In this document: piece after piece, positions 1-10,149 of the stretch
How the letters are laid out: each line of letters starts with the position of its first letter
How positions within the stretch are numbered: position 1 is the stretch's first letter
Assembly: GCF_001949145.1 (NCBI RefSeq)
Contig: NW_019091413.1
Span: 754,315-818,314, forward strand
DNA: 64,000 nucleotides
DNA from: Acanthaster planci
Lineage: Eukaryota; Echinodermata; Asteroidea; Valvatida; Acanthasteridae
Direction: 5' to 3'
Position numbers and translations under genes: made by a program
The notes under the pieces: model-generated
The model's input: only the letters and a program-made list of their open reading frames with translations
Database searches by the model: none
What the model was told of the DNA's origin: nothing

Positions 1-369
1 TATCTTTATTTACGTACATGTGAAGTCTAATTTACCTGTGACAGCAGTGTTTCCACGGGTCAACAAAATTTTTCCGAAAGAGAGTCCCAAATTTCTTGAC
101 ATTTAATGGGTATTTCCCAAAATTTTCAAGAATGCTTCCTACACGCTATTTGCCGTTGTTTCTCACTGGCGAACATAAAAACATAGGTAAAACGAAGATC
201 CACCATGCATACATGTACCCACTTAGTACCTGCTTGCTTTGAGAAAAACAAAGGGTACGGGGGAAGAAGGTTTTGTTTCTCTGATTGTATTTAATGGAAA
301 CACTGCTGTGATGATACTCGGGAGATGAGGAGACAAAATTGAATGACGTCCTTAAATGCTTAGACTCAC

Positions 370-1608
370 AATGGCTGGCCCGTTTCTTTTGTGAACAGGG
401 CAGAAGCTTCCCTCTCGCCCTCTACGGTTTGCCCGTGGAAGGTGGAGCCCGCTCTTAATCTCTTCGCTAAATTCAGCGCCTTCTCGAGGTACTTGCTTCG
501 CCGAAACAGACCCCAGACCATAACCCTACTGCCGGGCGGCAGCTCTTCGGCTTTCAACCCAATCATGAAGAAGTTCAGGACTTGTAGAGTGGTTCGGTTG
601 CCCACGTCGTTTTGGTATCCTCGTACCGGTGCCATATTCATCCTGATGACGCAGGAGTGACTGTCGATTTCATTACCCGCCCCTTTGCCGAGAAGATACC
701 CTGAACTCGACACTAGGGCGCATGAAGAACACCTTAAAGTGACTGCCTGCGAAATAAAAAAAAAATTGGCCATCTACACAGGGTCCAACCATCTCAGCTA
801 CTGTATGGCTTTTTTAATCTAGGGAATTTGTTTAATGTACTAATATGCCGTCCTTACGCAAATCCAAGATCATCACAATACACTGCAAAATCGTTTCATT
901 GAACATACCGGTATAACCAAAACTGCAGTTAAGCATGTTTTTTGGGGGGTGATTTTCATTTCTCATGAAATGAAAATGATTTGCTCCGTAATTCACTTTG
1001 ACGGCTGGATGATTCACTTTCTAATATTAGTGATATAAAGACTGTTCCTATACTGCCGACCACAGTTTTTTTCAAACCCCTATAGGCCCATTGGTCCTGA
1101 TTAGATCTTAGCAAGATATGGCTTTTTGCAGTGAGTCGTTGTGTGTCAATCTTTGTAGGCGAACAATTCCAAACTGTTTTGCAGTTTTCTTGAATAAGTC
1201 AGACACGTTCGCATGACTTAAGAACTCTTTTTTTCCTGTAACAAATATTACTAAATCAAGTTACTGGTAGTTATCACTACCTGCAGTGCGACTCACTCAT
1301 CAAAAGTTATAGGAACTTTGTTTCGACGTTATTTCAAAGTGCACAAAGTGCAACAAAAGTTGATTCACCAAGCAGAGGAACTTGGAAGCTATATGGATGT
1401 TAGTGATTAACCTCACCTCATTGTCCAGCAGTGACCTATAATGTCGAATGGCACCGCCCACTGGCGGCAGGGTTGAATTAATGTACTGGAGGTACGGGTG
1501 CTTCACGGTCGTTTTCTCTCGTGGCGCGAACACCAAAATAGTCAGGTAGAAGGAACCAACAGAAGACAGCACCACCGAACCCAAGAAACACGCTGCTAGT
1601 TTCCGCAT
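370..1608 (-). CDS. GalNAc alpha-2,6-sialyltransferase-like protein, 5' part (two exons)
   Basis: Two exons are visible on the minus strand: 1608-1417 and 746-370. They join in phase 0, and the second ends at a GTGAGT donor in phase 2, so the gene continues past the left edge. Exon 1 (64 residues) starts MRKLAACFLG and has a short cytoplasmic tail and one hydrophobic segment (about residues 6-28), as in type II Golgi membrane enzymes. Exon 2 carries the sialyl L motif from about residue 73: CALVSSSG, then EIDSHSCVIRMN, APVRGY and DVGNRTT. This motif binds CMP-sialic acid. The C..CALV.SSG form fits the ST6GALNAC3/5/6 branch better than ST3 or ST8 enzymes. Expected role: transfer of sialic acid in alpha-2,6 linkage to GalNAc on glycoproteins or glycolipids in the Golgi. 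The S, III and VS motifs should lie beyond the window. The family call is firm; the exact subfamily is inference. Confidence 0.86.
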
Positions 1609-1685
1609 GGTTTTAGGTGGGCAGCTGCAAAACCGAATGAAACTAGCACTGCTCGTGGGGTGTGTTTCTGTTGCTCGCTCATTCC

Positions 1686-1691
1686 TTTATA
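1686..1691 (-). promoter_or_regulatory. TATA box candidate for the sialyltransferase gene
   Basis: On the minus strand the sequence reads GTATAAAGG, with the TATAAA 78 bases upstream of the ATG at 1608. This would allow a 5' UTR of roughly 50 bases. The position is sensible but no transcript is available to confirm it. Confidence 0.4.
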
Positions 1692-2679
1692 CTCTATAGT
1701 CCACGTTGAGATTATACAGGTTAACATGATTGTGTTTTGTTTCCCTTGCCGATTCTTTCTCCTTTCAAACAGTAACCCAATTTCTTGCCTAACCTTAAAA
1801 TTTATTTGAAAAGAGTCGTCTCCATTGTTCCCGCCAAGAAATGTTGATCAAACAAGCGAGTCCTTTCCCCCCGTTCATTTCCTCCGAGGACTCGTCTGTT
1901 TGACACGATTTCAATACACATGTACCATGTGTGTAGGGGACTGGGCCCTACTTGAATTTGTAACTAATTTATGAAAGTCCTAAATAATCCATTACAGTGA
2001 TAACATCGTAATTGAGATTAGTTTCTCATAAACATGGCCAAGGTCGACGTTTCAGTTTTGGACTTCCGCACTACATAATTATTACAGCAAAACTCTTACA
2101 CACGTAGTGATGTGACAAACCTTTCAATTTGCGAGATCCTTCACGAACCCCCAAACAACTGGCAACTTCCATCACACAGTAGGCCTACGCTTGAATACAT
2201 AAGCCTACCAGTCGTCATTCTTCAACTCGTTACCACAGTAGGGAAATGTTCAGTGCCGTCCATCTCATTGTGCATAAATGAACATAAAGTGGCCTACAAC
2301 TTAAAAGGTATGTTAAAACCTGTTTCCTGGACTACAACACATTGGTGCTAAACGGCTTGATGGTTTGCTTTTTTCCTGCATTTGGTACAATAAACACCTA
2401 CACAACGATGCGTTCAAAGTCCAGCCTTCGACCCTTATCTTTTTGTCTTCCGAAACGATGGGATATGGCCAGGAACAAGCACGTAAGTCATGATAACAAC
2501 TGGCTAGCAGCTGCAGCAACTTCCCGTAGAGGCATGCGTTACTGCTAGCCGCAGCCACGACTTTCAGTTTGCCGTCCTATGGCTGAGCATATTTTATGCT
2601 CTTGCCGACTCGACCCATCGCTGAGCGAATCAAATTAGTACGGAAGCATATAAAGGCCACTTCCTTTTTTTTTCTTGAG

Positions 2680-2815
2680 TTACTGTCTCGCCACGGCAAA
2701 ATCCCCCTCGGCGACTTACAGTCTCTCTGCGGTGACTCGCCATCTCGCAACGGCGAGTTAATCGTTACTCGCCGTGGCGAGTAAAAGATCTTGCCGCGGC
2801 GTACAATTGATACGC
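2680..2815. repeat. Cluster of CTCGCC/GGCGAG palindromic motifs
   Basis: Several copies of CTCGCC or its complement GGCGAG lie within about 130 bases. They include a near-perfect palindrome at 2765-2784 (TTACTCGCC, GT, GGCGAGTAA). Spacing is irregular, so this is not a simple tandem array. Confidence 0.5.
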
Positions 2816-3640
2816 AGCTTCAGCGAGTATTTCGGTAGTTCCTTCAAGATTCAAGAAGACATTCATTCCATACTCTTAAAAAAAATTGCGTTGATAATTA
2901 AGGGAACAGGATACATGTACATTGAAACTGACAGAATGGATAAGCTTAAGGAAATAAATCAGAAATTAAAGAAACTTGGTACACTGAAATTAGCAAACAG
3001 GATGTAAATAACTTTTTTTCAGATACATGTACTCAATGAAAAAAAATAAAGAACATTAAAATTTATGATAAGATAAAGAAACATTGTCCATGTACAAATG
3101 AGAAAAGAAAAGAGCATGAGGCTGTTGAATAAGCAGAGTCTTAAGACAGCAAAAAGCAAGCCCTTAAGACAAAAGACGTAACAAGAACAACAACACAAAC
3201 AACTACGAGACAAAAGCACAGGACGGACAAGACATAAAAGACATGACAACAGCTGACGGCAACAAGTTACAAAACTTGAAAGAGTTGATTTGATAAAAAT
3301 CGTTCTGCCGCCGTTGATGAGGGGTAGACTGGTTTTAATTTTCCTTCATTTTTTCAAGTACATATGAACTTAGTCCTTAGTCCTATTAAGTGTGCCATCG
3401 TTTTCAAATGTACCCTCGGGGTGGAAAGCAATGGAGGTTGATTTTAATATTGAATGCTTAGAACAAGAGGAGATGTTACATTTCAACAAAGCTTGGTTTC
3501 CATTATGAAATAAAACAAAAGAAATTTCATTTGGGGTGCAAATTTAAATTCAAACGAGGGGCACTGACGGCGGAAGCGGGGAGGAGGCAGGTGGCAATTG
3601 CCCCCCCCTTTTTCAAGGGGGGGGGCTCCCCCAATTTTCG

Positions 3641-3765
3641 CAGGTCCTATAATATTGGTTGGGGCTCAATGGATTGAGCTATTAATGGCTGATGCCTGAT
3701 GGTCTAACAACTCCCCCCCCCCCACTTTGAAAATCGTTCCGCAGCCGGTGATTACGGGTAGACTG
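3641..3765. repeat. Dispersed C-rich repeat, copy 1
   Basis: The segment has a poly-C tract, then AGGTCCTATAAT, CTATTAATGGCTGATGCC and ACTTTGAAAATCGTTC. The same order of words recurs at 16236-16350 inside a PRMT7 intron. A shorter related piece lies at 3296-3360. The family is not recognised. Confidence 0.5.
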
Positions 3766-4711
3766 GCTTTAATTTCCTACATTTTTTCAAGTATATTTGA
3801 ACTTTTTGAACAATTGAAAATTATTTCAATCTATAGTAGTTATATGGAAAACCAAAACAGTACCTTTACAAGTGCAACGAAGGAAATGCCTCACAGCTTT
3901 AGACGCCCAAGGTACTTCAGTACCCTAATCCTGCATATACATTCAGTGCACACATGCATCATGCGCACCGGGAAGTGTCGACCAGTGTTCAAATGTTAAA
4001 ATGAACTTCCGCAAATAAGCATTCAACAAAAAGACGTTGTTTTTGCCCTTCTCAGCACCCTTCGCTTGCTGGTTTGTGTCGAGTTAACGCATGGGTGTGA
4101 GGTCAAAGAGCCTGGGGATTGCAATCCAGTTGATGATAAAAATGTGTTGGTGTCTTTTGTCACCTTCAGTTCATTTTCGTTTTGCCTGATAAAATCTCCA
4201 ATATCATAGCAAATTTTAATGTTAAAATGATATCAACATCGAAGATTGGTCTCAAATGGCAACATACGTTGGCTTATGCATGGTTTTTTCTCGAGCAAAT
4301 TGATAATTTGCATACTATTTCATTTCTGTTTTTCATTTCTTTGGCTATTTTCTTTTTCTTTTTTTTTTCGTTCTTTTCATTGAAAAGGCATCGTAATCCT
4401 TTCAACGAATAGTCAACGTGCATGGTCTCCCCCACTTTCGAATATGGAAATTCACACCCCCATATGAAATTTCTTTTGTGTCAAGCTTTGTTGAAATACA
4501 TAATCTCTATTAATTAAAGCAATCTGAAATCCAGTCTCGCTGCATCCCACCCTGATGATACATCTGAGAACGACGACACGCTAAATAGGATTTATGAAAC
4601 TACTGCAGAAAGAGATTCCTGTCCCCCTGATCTGGAAGAATCTCTTTGGTCGCCTTGGTTAAAATAGCCATGGATCCAGCATCATTCAGTGGACGAGAAA
4701 TCGTGCTGGAG

Positions 4712-5320
4712 CTTGTCAAGGGGCAGGGGTAGTCGTGAACGTGAACGTGAACGTAAACGTGAACGATTTCTCATAAACTAATCACGACTTATCAGACTGC
4801 GCCGCAGGACAAGACAACGTCACAAGGTAGAGTCAGGGTGCATTGGCCTGTACCTGGGCACTGACTTAAATTTGAATGTGAATGGAAGACGATACCATTA
4901 CTTGGATCAGACTGCACCACAGGCAATCTAATACCAGGCACGAAATGGGACAGAGGGGTACCCCCCCCCAACAAGTCCAATCCCTATACACACTCCAACC
5001 TATTGTCACTTAACACATCCCTCTATGGAATTCCATATCTGCCGTCGGCCGTCGCCCGTCGTCCGTCGCATTTTGCTTTTTGTTGTGTCCCAATTCTGCC
5101 ATTAACCAGTTCCAAACATGCCATTTTCCGTCGTGCGTCGCCCATCAAATGGGTTGCATAGGACCTGCAAAAGCCGGGGTTTAACAAATGACAATGTTAT
5201 GATTCCATTCACTTCTAAAGATCTTTTCCGAATAAGGCAAGTACACATCCCACCTGCAAAGCATATACTAGTCACATAATTAATTCCAATAATGCTAGAC
5301 TACCCCTGCCCCTTGACAAG
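4712..5320. mobile_element. MITE-like element with 23 bp perfect terminal inverted repeats
   Basis: CTTGTCAAGGGGCAGGGG plus TAGTC at 4712-4734 is the exact reverse complement of 5298-5320. The 609 bp between them has no coding potential. Just inside the left end are five hexamers of the GTGAAC type (4735-4764). An internal stretch around 4975-5022 (CCAATCCCTATACACACTC) recurs at about 24155-24200, so a partial relative exists there. It is probably a non-autonomous DNA transposon. The superfamily is unknown because the target duplication is unclear. Confidence 0.65.
4735..4764. repeat. (GTGAAC)5 hexamer repeat
   Basis: Five consecutive GTGAAC-type hexamers, one of them GTAAAC, lie directly inside the left inverted repeat of the MITE-like element. 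Confidence 0.8.
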
Positions 5321-5807
5321 AAAATATCGCCTCTCTGAGAATTCAACCAAGTGTTTTTTGAGGAAAAACATTTTCAACAAAAATGTTCCGGCCAACTTAT
5401 CCACAGTGTTATTCTAATTTGCATACTCTAAAAATGTACCGACTTGTTTTCATCAAATTCCAGGAAGAAATCTGCCAACCGATACAGATATTCCATCTTG
5501 TCCTCTCAATTTCACCTGGACATCCAGAAATACTAGACGTGCTGTGGATAACAAACTGTTTATTAAATGTATTGTTGGGGGCAATTACCACTTGGTTTAA
5601 GTTCCAGAAAATATGACGTGTTGCTTTTTGTGGGCGTGTATGCCATGGTGGATAGACCAATGAGAACAAGTTGTCCAGCACATCAGCATTATTTATGGGC
5701 TAACAAGTAACGTTACTGTTTCAAAGACTTCTGTGAGCCAACCTGCAACTAAAGTCATGTCTAATTTGGAGTATACAGCAGATTTTATGATAGGTATACC
5801 GGCCCTC

Positions 5808-6296
5808 NNNNNNNNNNNNNNNNNNNNNNNNNNNNNNNNNNNNNNNNNNNNNNNNNNNNNNNNNNNNNNNNNNNNNNNNNNNNNNNNNNNNNNNNNNNNN
5901 NNNNNNNNNNNNNNNNNNNNNNNNNNNNNNNNNNNNNNNNNNNNNNNNNNNNNNNNNNNNNNNNNNNNNNNNNNNNNNNNNNNNNNNNNNNNNNNNNNNN
6001 NNNNNNNNNNNNNNNNNNNNNNNNNNNNNNNNNNNNNNNNNNNNNNNNNNNNNNNNNNNNNNNNNNNNNNNNNNNNNNNNNNNNNNNNNNNNNNNNNNNN
6101 NNNNNNNNNNNNNNNNNNNNNNNNNNNNNNNNNNNNNNNNNNNNNNNNNNNNNNNNNNNNNNNNNNNNNNNNNNNNNNNNNNNNNNNNNNNNNNNNNNNN
6201 NNNNNNNNNNNNNNNNNNNNNNNNNNNNNNNNNNNNNNNNNNNNNNNNNNNNNNNNNNNNNNNNNNNNNNNNNNNNNNNNNNNNNNNNNNNNNNNN
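5808..6296. other. Assembly gap (489 N)
   Basis: The run of N is an unsequenced gap. Its right flank is a CGTCG-rich minisatellite and similar CCGTCG words occur on the other strand at 5041-5075, so a GC-rich tandem repeat probably broke the assembly. Confidence 0.98.
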
Positions 6297-6342
6297 CGGG
6301 CGACGCACGGCGGGCGACGCACGACGGGCGACGCACGACGGG
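6297..6342. repeat. GC-rich 15 bp minisatellite at the gap edge
   Basis: About three copies of a GGGCGACGCACGACG-type 15-mer abut the assembly gap. The array is truncated by the gap, so its true length is unknown. Confidence 0.75.
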
Positions 6343-6779
6343 CCCCATTGAAAACAGTGTAAAATCAGCATTGTTTGGGGCCTAATAATATGCGTACCAA
6401 CATCCCTGTGGCATCTGAAACACGTTAAAATATTGTATGGTCCATAATCTTTTACTTTCTTTTCAATTCTCTGTGGATTAACCGATTATATTTTCAGTTA
6501 TTCCCCCAACACAAAATTACCCCCCAAAAAGTGATTTTTCCAAAGTCTGCTTGTAGTCATTTTTCAACAATATTTTTTAGCTATTCTGCTCTCAGATGAA
6601 AGCCCAAAGACCCAGAGAGTTGATTCTGGCAAAGATTTACACAATCTCACCACTTTGGGGGTTATACAATCTCCTTTTTCAAAGGATACTGCGGGGGCGC
6701 ATTTAATGCTAATGAGCTTGCCAGAAATTGCCGCTTGAATTAGTGGACTGCATCCATATGAGCATCATTCGCTTCAAGC

Positions 6780-6927
6780 GCGCCCTCAATAGGCCTACTG
6801 TACACCGCACCAAAGACCGCGTCAGCGTATCGCATACTCGACTCATGCACGCGGTCGCATAGATAGTGCACGAGTACAGTTAAGTTGCAGGCAATTTGCG
6901 GGAGGAGCTGGCCAGCTGGACACTGAG
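6780..6927 (+). other. PRMT7: Candidate non-coding first exon and promoter of PRMT7
   Basis: This stretch is richer in GC and CpG than its surroundings. It ends in CACTGAG followed by a good GTGAGA donor at 6928. The next matching acceptor is at 10030-10031, just before the PRMT7 start codon. That coding exon begins right after an acceptor, so an upstream non-coding exon is expected. This is the best candidate seen, inferred from splice signals only. Confidence 0.35.
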
Positions 6928-7168
6928 GTGAGACATATGTTATCTCAGCAGTGGTAGTAGTAGTAGGCAGTTATTCAACTTAAAATAATCCACTTGGCTA
7001 TGCACAAACACCTCTGGCAGTGAGACTGGTCTGAAGAATTCTAGCCTAGGCCTAAATGTTTTCTAACTCTAACGGGCTAAGTAAACGACTTGGTTTTTTC
7101 CCTCCTACATGTCCTAAATTGAACTTTTCTGGACATGTTTCTGCTTTTTGACGGCTAAGAAATAGGCC

Positions 7169-7516
7169 TGTTACGTCCCAACTATAGCATCAGTCACTAT
7201 AGTTGGGCCTGCCCCAACTATAATTGGGCCTGTCCCAACGGGAGTGCTACAGGTGGGCTGGTCCAACTACAGCAGAGAGGTCCTGTGTGCATGATGTGCT
7301 CAGCATGTGCCAAAGTCATATTGTTTACAAATGTCATGTCATTGGTCATAGGGCTAAGTGCCACATTTGAATTTATTGATGAATTGTGTCAAGTGTGAGA
7401 CACATTGACTTGGATAATGTTGAAATATTTCCCACAGGCATTGGTCAACAATAGTTGGGCCAGCCCAACTGCAGCACTACAGTTGGGACTGTCCCAACTA
7501 TAGTTGGGGTGTAACA
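7169..7516. mobile_element. GTTGGG-palindrome MITE, copy 1
   Basis: The termini are TGTTACGTCCCAACTATAG and CTATAGTTGGGGTGTAACA, which are inverted. Several extra inverted copies of GTTGGG/CCCAAC lie just inside each end, and the middle is non-coding. A second copy at 53121-53473 aligns along its whole length. GGCC flanks both ends here, but this is not repeated at copy 2, so the target duplication is unclear. Confidence 0.78.
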
Positions 7517-7794
7517 GGCCTACATAGGTCACTGTGTTCCTTCCTCTATGCTGTTACTAGCGACTGTATATGGAACTCTTCCCAAACTACCATCGTTTGT
7601 GTCCCTGAAGAGTTTCATAACTTTCATTGGGGTGGTAGGGTATGGATACAGCAAAGCTTGTCTGTTTCCTTGTCGCCTTTGTAGGCCTAGGCCCTAGCTG
7701 TTGTTCTTGGCACCAGGCGGTGCAGTTATGGCCATTAGCCCCACAAATAGGGCTGTAGTGGCTCTCTTTTACAATCTGTCTCTTACCATCAGAT

Positions 7795-7848
7795 GTGTAC
7801 CATCTTTATCTCTTTAAATTATATGGAAATAAAGTGAAGTGAAGTGAA
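7795..7848 (+). repeat. Possible retroelement 3' tail, (GTGAA)-rich
   Basis: The words GTACCATCTTTATCTCTTTA, TTATATGGA and ATAAAGTGAAGTGA also occur on the opposite strand at 26535-26580. A short tandem GTGAA tail is typical of non-LTR retroelements or SINEs. The body of the element was not identified. Confidence 0.4.
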
Positions 7849-8141
7849 CCTTTGAGACTTATCACAAAAAAAACCAAGTATTTTCTGAGTAAACACTTCG
7901 GAATTTTCTTAGCTAAATTTCACTTCTTACATGACATAATTTATCACTTTCAGGTGGCTATTATAACATTTGAAGGGAAAATTAGTGTTGTCCATGTTTC
8001 TGGAAGTGGAAATTTAATACTTGCCGCCTGATGGCTTAACAAGAGATTTATTTCAAAATGTTCAAAAATGATAATTGAGAATTGGCCTAGATAGAGTTAG
8101 GGCCTAAACTAATGTTTATGACCTTATTATAGCATATAAAG

Positions 8142-8222
8142 TCACCAGGTCCCTGATTTTGCCACCTTTTTTTCAAGTCTAATTGTTTTTCACAGTTACG
8201 TGCAAAATAAGGGACCTGGCGA
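8142..8222. repeat. Imperfect hairpin, 21 bp arms
   Basis: TCACCAGGTCCCTGATTTTGC (8142-8162) pairs with 8202-8222 with about two mismatches across a 39-base loop. It lies in the putative PRMT7 first intron. It could be a small foldback or MITE remnant; the loop is long for a microRNA precursor. Confidence 0.5.
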
Positions 8223-9837
8223 CTACACAGTTGCGCGTATTAGTTTTAGTCTTTTACTGTGGGTTTTCCTGGCCGAATCCATCTTCTTCACTCACGAAAA
8301 ATTAGCAACAGTTTCATTCAAATTAGCATGAAATAGACTGATGATCTAGATCACCATTCAAAGAGCAGAACTGATCATTCAATTTCATTCTAAGAGCATG
8401 CGATTGCACAATCTTGTTATTCAAAAAGTGAAGGGTCGGCATTCAATTTGGGAAAACATGCAAAAAGCATTCAAATGTGTTTTGGTGTTCAATTTTGTGA
8501 ATCTGGAAGCATTTTTGAGATTTGTGCAGTGTTATTCATTAAATGTTAAATCTTGTAATCTTTTTTTTTCTTTGTAATCAATTTATGCCAAATATTTTAT
8601 GAAAAGAAAGGTTCGATTCATGGGTAGAGATCTCTGTAAAATGCAAAGTAAAATTCTTTCTATCACACAAATGGACAAAGTGGGGAAATGTCTAAAAAGG
8701 ATAATAAAAATAGAATGAAACTTGAAAGTTAAAACAATACTTAAAACTGTGACCAAAAAAGGAAAATGAGCCATTGTTTAAGAGAATCCCCAAAATCTTA
8801 GTATTCATGCACGTCTGTGGAGAGTGTTTCTTGTGTATAAAATAAAGAAATTACAAATCAGTAAACTGCATCTAAAGGATTTTTCTGTCAGCATCCGTGA
8901 TGAAGGTCCAGGGAGAGTTTCATTTCTACATCTTTATTAGATGGGTAATCAGTATTGGAGCAAATGTCCTGTATTCTTAGTGTGTGATTTGTTTGAAGTA
9001 TACTGTACATGTATAAAATATACATGTACATTCAAGTCAATACGTGGGACACACTTCAGTGTGTTTTCTTTTTGTAATCTCCCCTTCTGTTCTCTACGCA
9101 TCTTAATTTGCCGTACGCGTTTGTATTCCTCTTACCCTGTAGTTCTCCAATTTGAAGGCTCAAAGTGCAAACATGATTACCCATAGACGAAAACGAAGAA
9201 AATATAGGAGGAATATCTCATTTCAGTCACCCAGCACGATATCAAATGACGGTTATGTACTGTTCAATTGAATGAAATAACTTTTAAATTGAAGTTGTCA
9301 CAGTACACTATTCAACGCCTGTAAACAAATTGGAAGACTCTGTCACATGAAAAAGAAACATGGGAGCACTCAGCTTAATAAATTCATTGGAGTATGAATG
9401 GACAAAAATAAATTTGACTGGGAAGATGACGAATTTGGCCGAGAAAACCTATAGTACATGTACCTGTAAATGAACTAGGGCCTATGGATATGACTCTATC
9501 GAGCGTAATGGGTCGATGCATTACCCAATCTTTGTGCTATCCGTCTTACATGTCATATTGCAGGATTTGTCAATAATTTTGCCATCAGTCAATCACACTT
9601 TCTTTCTAATTCATGGTTGTGAAGTATTGCTTCAAAAAAGGGGAAGTGAAGTTGGAGATTTCATGCAAGATTGACTGATTGTGCACAGAGGGATCAAGAT
9701 ATCGTGCAGATTGGGCAATCGCACCCAACAGATACATACAGAGATAGTTCATTGTGAACAAAAGTAAAGAAACATTGAGTAGAAAGTGTTCAGGAGACAT
9801 GTCAAACAAATTCTTATGCCCTTAAACCCTTACCATG

Positions 9838-9893
9838 CTGAACCCAACCGTATCCAACTGTGGGCACCTTCTGTTGGATTTTGTTGGGTTCAG
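9838..9893. repeat. Hairpin with GTTGGGTTCAG arms
   Basis: CTGAACCCAAC pairs with GTTGGGTTCAG at the far end. After a 3-base internal loop, ATCCAAC pairs with GTTGGAT. It sits about 140 bases before the PRMT7 coding-exon acceptor. Confidence 0.55.
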
Positions 9894-10149
9894 GAGGCTT
9901 CACACTTCCATAGCTGTTGGATGTCACTGGATTCAGCAGGGTGGCAGCACAATTAGATTAGGGGATTAGGGATAATGTTTTATTTTCATTGAATCTCTTG
10001 GAACTGAATCTGCTCTTGTCATCTTCCACAGATTAGAAGCGACTTTGATGAACTCGGCAATCTCCCATCTTTCCTGCGCGTCTCGTCTTTCATTAGTTTC
10101 CTTCATCAGCCATTCTCGATGCCTCTGTAATAAACCTACAGCATCAGCA

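Larger units (their letters stand above)
1609..6779. other. Intergenic region between divergent genes
   Basis: No recognisable exon was found. It lies between the 5' ends of the minus-strand sialyltransferase gene and plus-strand PRMT7. It holds a TCGCC palindrome cluster, a C-rich dispersed repeat, a MITE with 23 bp inverted ends and an assembly gap, listed separately. The open frames here are short and lack family similarity. Confidence 0.6.

Noticed and set aside
5693-6371. Open frames of about 200 codons on both strands
   Set aside because: They run through the 489 N gap; only a few real codons flank it.
8142-8222. MicroRNA precursor
   Set aside because: The loop is about 39 bases and the stem only 21 bp, so a foldback repeat is more likely; small-RNA data would be needed.
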